From positions 1 to 11,218 of the forward strand of contig JAMOMO010000214.1 of assembly GCA_027067035.1 (NCBI GenBank): a DNA stretch of 11,218 nt. Direction: 5' to 3'. Source of the stretch: Desulfobulbaceae bacterium. Lineage in GTDB: Bacteria > Desulfobacterota > Desulfobulbia > Desulfobulbales > Desulfocapsaceae. The notes under the pieces were generated by a model, which was given only the letters and a program-made list of their open reading frames with translations, did not search any database and was not told the origin of the DNA. Both the position numbers and the translations under genes were made by a program. Below are positions 6,749 to 11,218 of this stretch, piece by piece (within the stretch, counting starts at the first letter, position 1; each line of letters starts with the position of its first letter).

Positions 6749-8022
6749 CCTGCCACCACCTCGAATATGGCAGTTGTCAGAATTGATATCTCTTCAGGAC
6801 TCATGCAATATGACGGCATAACATAGACAAGGCGTCCAAAGGGCCGCACCCAGACGCCCCTGTCAACAAAGGCGGGCTGAATCGTCTCCATGTCCACAGC
6901 TTCCTTCATCTCAACCACTCCGATGCCGCCAAGTACCCGCACATCGGCCACACAGTCAAGTGTGCTGCAGGGTGCAAGTCCCTGCCGCAGGCCTGACTCA
7001 ATGTCACCGACACGCTGTTCCCAGTTGGAATCAAGGAGGAGCTTCACAGAAGCAGAGGCCACGGCGCAGGCAAGGGGATTGGCCATAAAGGTGGGACCGT
7101 GCATAAACACTCCCGGCTCGCCATCGGATATGGTCTCCCCCACTTTCCTCGTTGCAAGGACGGCAGCAAGGGTCATACAGCCTCCGGTGAGAGCCTTGCC
7201 AAGACAAAGCAGATCGGGTGCTATCCCTGCATGTTCACAGGCAAAAAGCCTGCCGCTGCGCCCAAACCCTGTGGCAATTTCATCGGCTATCAGCAGCAGA
7301 TCATACTGGTCACAGAGCTGTCGTACCCGTTTGAGGTAGCGGGGATGATAAAAACGCATCCCCCCGGCCCCCTGGACCACCGGTTCCAGGATTACGGCAC
7401 AGAGACTGCCGTGATTTTCCACGATGAGTCTCTCAAGAGAACTGATGTCAGCCTCATCCCAGTCATCATAAAAGCCGCAGTCCGGTCTGTCGGCAAAAAG
7501 ATACTCCGGCAGAATACCTTTAAAAAGCTGATGCATGCCATTTACGGGATCACAGACCGACATGCAGTGAAAGACATCACCATGGTAGCCGGAACGGATG
7601 GTGAGAAAACGTTTTTTATCAGGTTTTCCTGCAGCATGAAAATACTGTATGGCCATTTTCATGGCAACTTCCACGGCAACGGAACCTGAATCTGCAAAAA
7701 AGACCAGATCAAGGGGATCAGGTGTGATCTCAACAAGCAGACGGGCAAGTTCAACCGCTGGTTCATGGGTCAGACCGCCGAACATCACATGGGAGAGTCG
7801 GGCTGCCTGCTTCTGGAGGGCAGCTGTCAGGACGGGATGATTATAGCCATGGATCACAGACCACCAGGAGGCCATGCCATCGATGAGTTCACGGCCATCG
7901 GCAAGGCGGATACGCACTCCGTCGGCTGATTCCACCGGGTAGAGGGGAAGGGAACTGTTTATGGAGGAGTAGGGATGCCAGATATGCTGCCGGTCATAGG
8001 CAAGCAGCTCATCAGCCGTCAT
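6745..8022 (-). CDS. bioA: Adenosylmethionine-8-amino-7-oxononanoate aminotransferase (DAPA synthase)
   Basis: BioA is a class III PLP aminotransferase that uses S-adenosylmethionine as amino donor to convert KAPA into 7,8-diaminopelargonate. With the start at ATG 8022 the product is 425 aa, the usual size, and begins MTADELLAYDRQHIWHPYSS, which lines up with the N-terminus of E. coli BioA. Diagnostic features are HPYSS (Tyr18), DGMASWWSVIHGYNHP (48-63), FADSGSVAVEVA (109-120), ADEIATGFGR (246-255), PLP lysine K276 in LGKALTGG, and the HGPTFMANPLACA segment. The frame is open upstream to 8196, but that stretch overlaps bioB and lacks family similarity. The gene overlaps the 3' end of bioB by 11 bases, and AGGGG inside bioB serves as a plausible ribosome site. 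Confidence 0.96.
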   Translation of the reverse strand: MTADELLAYDRQHIWHPYSSINSSLPLYPVESADGVRIRLADGRELIDGMASWWSVIHGYNHPVLTAALQKQAARLSHVMFGGLTHEPAVELARLLVEITPDPLDLVFFADSGSVAVEVAMKMAIQYFHAAGKPDKKRFLTIRSGYHGDVFHCMSVCDPVNGMHQLFKGILPEYLFADRPDCGFYDDWDEADISSLERLIVENHGSLCAVILEPVVQGAGGMRFYHPRYLKRVRQLCDQYDLLLIADEIATGFGRSGRLFACEHAGIAPDLLCLGKALTGGCMTLAAVLATRKVGETISDGEPGVFMHGPTFMANPLACAVASASVKLLLDSNWEQRVGDIESGLRQGLAPCSTLDCVADVRVLGGIGVVEMKEAVDMETIQPAFVDRGVWVRPFGRLVYVMPSYCMSPEEISILTTAIFEVVAG

Positions 8023-8998
8023 CACTGTCGCCCCTGCCTGCTTGCGGAACATCAAAGCCAAGCCTGGCCAGTGCTTCCAGATCCTGCACAACTCCTGCTC
8101 CGCCTGTGGTGAGATAATCGCCCACAATGGCTCCATTGGCACCAGAGGCAAAGAGCCTGTACTGCTCACCGGCAAAGCGGTCACGGCCACCTGCAATGCG
8201 AATTATCGCACGGGGATTGATGAGCCGAAAGAGAGCCACACAGCGCAGAACATCTTCAAGCGGGATGGGCTCGATATCCTCCAGGGGGGTGGCTGCTATG
8301 GGATTGAGGATATTAATGGGAATGGAAAGAATATCAAGATCCCGCAGTTCAAAGGCCAGCTGCAGGCGATGTTCCAGGGTCTCGCCCATGCCGATGATAC
8401 CACCGGAACAGAGATCCATGCCGGCATCTCTTGCGATCTTCAGGGTCTTCACCTTGTCGTGCCAGCTGTGGGTGGTGCAGATGGAGGGAAAGTAGTCCTG
8501 GCATGCCTCAAGATTACAGTGATAGCGGCGAACCCCGTAGGAAACAAGCAGCCCGGCTGTCTCGGGGGTGAGAAAACCCATGGAGGCGCAGAACTGCAGA
8601 TCCGTCCGGGCGGCCATCTCCCGGTACAGCTGTCCCATGGCGGCCATCTTCTGAGCACTGAGGCTGCGTCCGGCGGTGACAAGCGAGAGGCGTTTCACCC
8701 CGTAGCCATCATTTTCCATGGCCTGATTCATGGCCGTGTCAAACTCCACCAGATCGTAGGTTTCAATCCTGCAGTTGTAATGAACCGACTGGGCGCAATA
8801 GCGGCAGTCCTCGGAACACTTCCCGGACCGTGCGTTTATGATGGAGCAGAGATCAAAATCAGCACCGTGACAATCAGCGCCCAGCGTGGCAGCCGCCTCA
8901 CAGAGCTTGCCGAGATCGGCCTCCAGAGCAAGCTCCAGCGCCTGATCATAATCAATCTCTCCCCCATCCCGAATTATAGTTAAGCACTTGTCAATCAT
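8012..8998 (-). CDS. bioB: Biotin synthase (radical SAM), variant auxiliary-cluster ligands
   Basis: BioB inserts sulfur into dethiobiotin to make biotin. It uses a radical-SAM [4Fe-4S] cluster and a sacrificial auxiliary Fe-S cluster. The 328-aa product has the radical SAM motif CSEDCRYC (C61, C65, C68), DLCSGGIIGMGE (196-207) and RIAGGR (R267). Compared with E. coli BioB, the auxiliary ligands C128, C188 and R260 have counterparts (C137, C197, R267), but C97 corresponds to Ser105 in LSLVTAGR. Extra cysteines occur at C161 (YHCNLEAC, where E. coli has YNHNLDT), C166 and C174. This could indicate a different auxiliary cluster, as reported for some anaerobe BioBs. It starts 37 bases after fabD; the only upstream Shine-Dalgarno is a weak GGTG, and no other in-frame start exists. 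bioA overlaps its end. Confidence 0.95.
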   Translation of the reverse strand: MIDKCLTIIRDGGEIDYDQALELALEADLGKLCEAAATLGADCHGADFDLCSIINARSGKCSEDCRYCAQSVHYNCRIETYDLVEFDTAMNQAMENDGYGVKRLSLVTAGRSLSAQKMAAMGQLYREMAARTDLQFCASMGFLTPETAGLLVSYGVRRYHCNLEACQDYFPSICTTHSWHDKVKTLKIARDAGMDLCSGGIIGMGETLEHRLQLAFELRDLDILSIPINILNPIAATPLEDIEPIPLEDVLRCVALFRLINPRAIIRIAGGRDRFAGEQYRLFASGANGAIVGDYLTTGGAGVVQDLEALARLGFDVPQAGRGDSDDG

Positions 8999-9035
8999 TG
9001 AGCACCAGAGGAGTAGACCTGCTTTTTTTTAAGAA

Positions 9036-9980
9036 TCAAACCAGTTTAGACATACATTTCTCAAGCCCTTCAGGGGTATCAAACTGCAGGGCCCTGTATT
9101 TGTACCCTTTGGGAGCAATCTTGCGCATCATCCCTTTCAGCACGGTCTTGGGGCCCACCTCCATGAAGGTGTCAACCCCTTCAGCTATCATGGCACTGAT
9201 GATTTCAAACCAGCGCACCCGTGAGGCGATCTGCGAGGCCATCATCTCTTTGATCTTCTCAGTATCCATTTCAGGAGCAGCCGAGACATTGAAATAGACA
9301 GGAGTTGCAGGGACAGAAAATTCAACTTCATTCATAAAAGCGGCAAAATCAGGGACCGCATCAGCCACAAGGGGGCTGTGGTTGGCAACACTTACTGCAA
9401 GGGGAATGACCCTTGCGCCATCTTCAACTGCGATTTTTTCAACGGCATCAAGCCCGGGGACTGACCCGGAAATGACGATCTGCTGCTCCGTATTATGGTT
9501 GGCAGCAGTCACAATTCCAGCATCAGCACACCGGGCAATGATCGCTTCAACCTCTTCGATGGTCTTGCCAAGCACTGCCCGCATGCCGCCGGGATTGATC
9601 TGCCCTTCACGTTCCATAAGCGCCCCGCGTTTAATCACCAGACGAATGGTATCCTCAACGGAAAGGACTCCTGCAGCACAGAGGGCCGAGTATTCACCAA
9701 GGGAGTGTCCTGCAAAACAGGCAGCAGAGATCTTCTCTCCCCAGGCCTTTTTCAGCCCCTGATAACAGATCAGGTTCGTGACAGTAATCGCGGGCTGAAG
9801 ATGAACTGCACGGGTGAGTTCCTCCATGGGCCCATCCTGAATAAGTGTCTCCAGAGGAAAATCACAGACAGATGCCGCCATCTCCATGATGGCCGCGCAG
9901 TCTGTATCGGTATCAATAAACTCTCGTCCCATTCCTAAAAACTGCGATCCCTGTCCGGGGAAAAGTACTGCTATCTTCAT
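9036..9980 (-). CDS. fabD: Malonyl-CoA:ACP transacylase
   Basis: FabD moves malonyl groups from CoA to acyl carrier protein, supplying every elongation cycle of fatty-acid synthesis and the malonyl-ACP that BioC methylates. The 314-aa protein has the standard single-domain layout: FPGQGSQ (7-13) at the N-terminus, the nucleophile in GHSLGE (91-96, Ser93), Arg118 in KRGALM, and catalytic His201 in ANHSPLV. GPKTVLKGMM near the C-terminus is also typical. Eight bases separate it from lspA, and its Shine-Dalgarno AAGGA overlaps the lspA stop (TAAGGA). It is unusual to find fabD here, between lspA and bioB, rather than within a fab cluster; the fit with BioC chemistry suggests a functional reason. 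A second malonyl transferase elsewhere in the genome cannot be excluded. Confidence 0.95.
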   Translation of the reverse strand: MKIAVLFPGQGSQFLGMGREFIDTDTDCAAIMEMAASVCDFPLETLIQDGPMEELTRAVHLQPAITVTNLICYQGLKKAWGEKISAACFAGHSLGEYSALCAAGVLSVEDTIRLVIKRGALMEREGQINPGGMRAVLGKTIEEVEAIIARCADAGIVTAANHNTEQQIVISGSVPGLDAVEKIAVEDGARVIPLAVSVANHSPLVADAVPDFAAFMNEVEFSVPATPVYFNVSAAPEMDTEKIKEMMASQIASRVRWFEIISAMIAEGVDTFMEVGPKTVLKGMMRKIAPKGYKYRALQFDTPEGLEKCMSKLV

Positions 9981-9988
9981 TTCTATCC

Positions 9989-10474
9989 TTATGTATCAGT
10001 TTGTTTCTTCTGTCTTTCTTCCAGATAACTGGCCACCAAAAAAAGTGCCACGCCAATGCTGATGGCAGAATCAGCAAGATTGAAGGCCGGCCAGTGATGC
10101 CCGGCCACATAAAAGTCAAGAAAGTCCACCACAGCCCCCACCCGAACCCTGTCGATCACATTCCCGATGGCCCCCCCTGCAATGAGTGCCAGAGCAGCGC
10201 CATAAAAGGGATGATCCCGATGCATTCGCAGCCAGGCAATGACAATAATCACCAGGGCGATGGAGGCCAGCACCAGAAAGAAATAGTGGCGCCAGGCGGC
10301 ATCAACCCCCGCCAGAAAACCGAAGGCCGCTCCCTTGTTGGTCAGGTAGGTCAGGTTGAAAAACCCCGGAATAATCTCCAGCGACTCATAGAGATGGAAG
10401 CTGTTCACGACCCAGATCTTCGTCAGCTGATCAAGGACAACCACCAGCAGAACCAGGAATATGGAGAGAAGCAC
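9989..10474 (-). CDS. lspA: Lipoprotein signal peptidase (signal peptidase II)
   Basis: LspA is an inner-membrane aspartyl protease that removes signal peptides from prolipoproteins just before the lipidated Cys. The 161-aa product has four hydrophobic segments (about 2-13, 63-82, 91-105 and 132-149) and the family motifs: LDQLTK (14-19), NKGAAFGFL (46-54), GGAIGNVIDR (100-109), VVDFLDF (115-121, catalytic Asp117) and FNLADSAI (131-138, catalytic Asp135). It starts with GTG at 10474, eight bases after the ileS stop. Its Shine-Dalgarno AAAGGAG is built from the last codons of ileS, and no ATG nearby gives a full-length protein. ileS-lspA adjacency is common in bacteria. The TPR lipoprotein in this window would be a substrate. 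Confidence 0.96.
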   Translation of the reverse strand: MLLSIFLVLLVVVLDQLTKIWVVNSFHLYESLEIIPGFFNLTYLTNKGAAFGFLAGVDAAWRHYFFLVLASIALVIIVIAWLRMHRDHPFYGAALALIAGGAIGNVIDRVRVGAVVDFLDFYVAGHHWPAFNLADSAISIGVALFLVASYLEERQKKQTDT

Positions 10475-10482
10475 TGTGCTTT

Positions 10483-11218
10483 CTACTCCTTTATGTCCAT
10501 TGCCAGCACAACATCAAGACAGCGCCTGCAGAGCTGGGGGTGATCGGCATCAGAACCCACAAAGGGATCGCGTGTCCAGCAGCGTTCGCACTTCTCACCA
10601 CTGGCTGCCCGAACCGCAACGGAAAGTTCCGGAATCTCTTCACTGACCAGAAAATCCAGGTCACTGAAGGAGGCCCTGTCTTCACAGCGGGTGAGTTCCG
10701 AGATAATGCAGACATCCTTCACCTGCTCCCACTCTTTTTCAATAAATCCGGCCCAGTCACCACTCATTTCAATAAGAACCTCAGCCTCCAGCGGATGCCC
10801 GATGATCTTTTCACGACGCGCGGTCTCCAGTGCCTTGGTGATGGCAGAACGTACCTGAATCAGTTTTTCCCAGCGCTGCTCCTGGCCGGTATCGCGCCGC
10901 TCCGGATGTGCTTCAGGGAATTCCGTGAAAAAGATACTCTCTTTCAGTGCTGACTTCTCATCAAGTCCCTTGAAATGTTCCCACGCCTCAGCAGTGGTGA
11001 AGGTGAGTACCGGGCTCATGAGCTGCAGCAGTCCGCCGAGGACCTCGTGGAGTACCGTCTGGGCAGAGCGCCGTAACTGTGAATCCGTACCGGAACAGTA
11101 GAGTCTGTCTTTTAAGATATCGAGATAAAAGGAACTCATGGTGGTGCCGCAGAAGTAGTTGAGCGCCTGGTGGATAGGGTGAAACTCATAGCGCTCATAG
11201 GCCGTGGTGATTTTCTCC
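10483..11218 (-). CDS. ileS: Isoleucyl-tRNA synthetase, C-terminal part (5' end outside window)
   Basis: IleS charges tRNA-Ile. Only the last 244 residues are present; the reading frame runs unbroken past the right edge of the window. The visible part starts in the anticodon-binding helical domain (YEFHPIHQALNYF, then SSFYLDILKDRLY), continues through LMSPVLTFTTAEAW, and ends in the C-terminal zinc-binding segment CERCW...LCRRCL (two CxxC pairs). The HIGH and KMSKS catalytic motifs lie upstream and cannot be checked. The final codons AAA-GGA-G also form the ribosome site for lspA. As the first gene visible in the tightly spaced series, it or something before it should carry the operon promoter, and any T-box or other leader would be beyond the window. 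Confidence 0.96.
   Translation of the reverse strand, partial: EKITTAYERYEFHPIHQALNYFCGTTMSSFYLDILKDRLYCSGTDSQLRRSAQTVLHEVLGGLLQLMSPVLTFTTAEAWEHFKGLDEKSALKESIFFTEFPEAHPERRDTGQEQRWEKLIQVRSAITKALETARREKIIGHPLEAEVLIEMSGDWAGFIEKEWEQVKDVCIISELTRCEDRASFSDLDFLVSEEIPELSVAVRAASGEKCERCWTRDPFVGSDADHPQLCRRCLDVVLAMDIKE

Noticed and set aside
8023..8196. An extended N-terminus for BioA.
   Set aside because: The extra 58 residues overlap bioB and do not resemble BioA. The ATG at 8022 gives an N-terminus that lines up with E. coli BioA.
8042..8983. A 313-codon open frame on the + strand opposite bioB.
   Set aside because: It is fully antisense to an unmistakable biotin synthase. The translated product shows no recognisable domain, and such long shadows arise from codon bias.
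8980..9000. A BirA-type operator suggested by TTGTCAATC near the bioB start.
   Set aside because: No matching inverted half-site is found at the expected 14-16 base spacing, and the half-site lies inside the first codons of bioB.

Overview
This window reads as a piece of a Gram-negative bacterial chromosome. The support is a lipoprotein signal peptidase, a lipobox-bearing TPR protein, and what looks like the tail of an outer-membrane polysaccharide exporter. The biotin synthase resembles those of anaerobes, and a small Cys-rich protein recalls short proteins of sulfate- and metal-reducing bacteria. My best guess is therefore a Desulfobacterota-type (former Deltaproteobacteria) anaerobe. This is inference from protein flavour, not a database match.

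Layout. The left edge (1-62, + strand) holds about 19 C-terminal codons of a probable SLBB/Wza-type polysaccharide export protein. Converging on it after 35 bp is a very large TPR-repeat lipoprotein gene (98 to about 2941, - strand), resembling the PrsT-type lipoproteins found near exopolysaccharide loci. It has its own convincing sigma70-like promoter (3005-3033). A 234-bp spacer (2948-3181) carries that promoter, a candidate intrinsic terminator for the operon arriving from the right, and a G-rich tract.

From 3182 to the right edge everything is on the - strand and tightly packed. In transcription order the genes are ileS (3' part only), lspA, fabD, bioB, bioA, bioF, bioG, bioC, bioD and a 72-codon Cys-rich ORF. 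Gaps are 37 bp or less and four junctions overlap or nearly touch, so this looks like one transcription unit whose promoter lies outside the window.

How the genes work together. FabD makes malonyl-ACP. BioC O-methylates it so that it can prime two rounds of fatty-acid elongation. BioG, an alternative to BioH, hydrolyses the resulting pimeloyl-ACP methyl ester. BioF, BioA, BioD and BioB then make KAPA, DAPA, dethiobiotin and biotin. Apart from the general elongation enzymes, the whole BioC-type biotin pathway is in this stretch, preceded by the enzyme that makes its starter. Biotin in turn is the cofactor of acetyl-CoA carboxylase, which supplies malonyl-CoA to FabD.

Most of the window is recognisable metabolism and I see no mobile element, CRISPR array or defence system. 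The points most worth following are the BioB with one canonical auxiliary-cluster cysteine replaced and extra cysteines near the active site, the uncharacterised Cys-rich ORF ending the operon, and the fabD-bio linkage.
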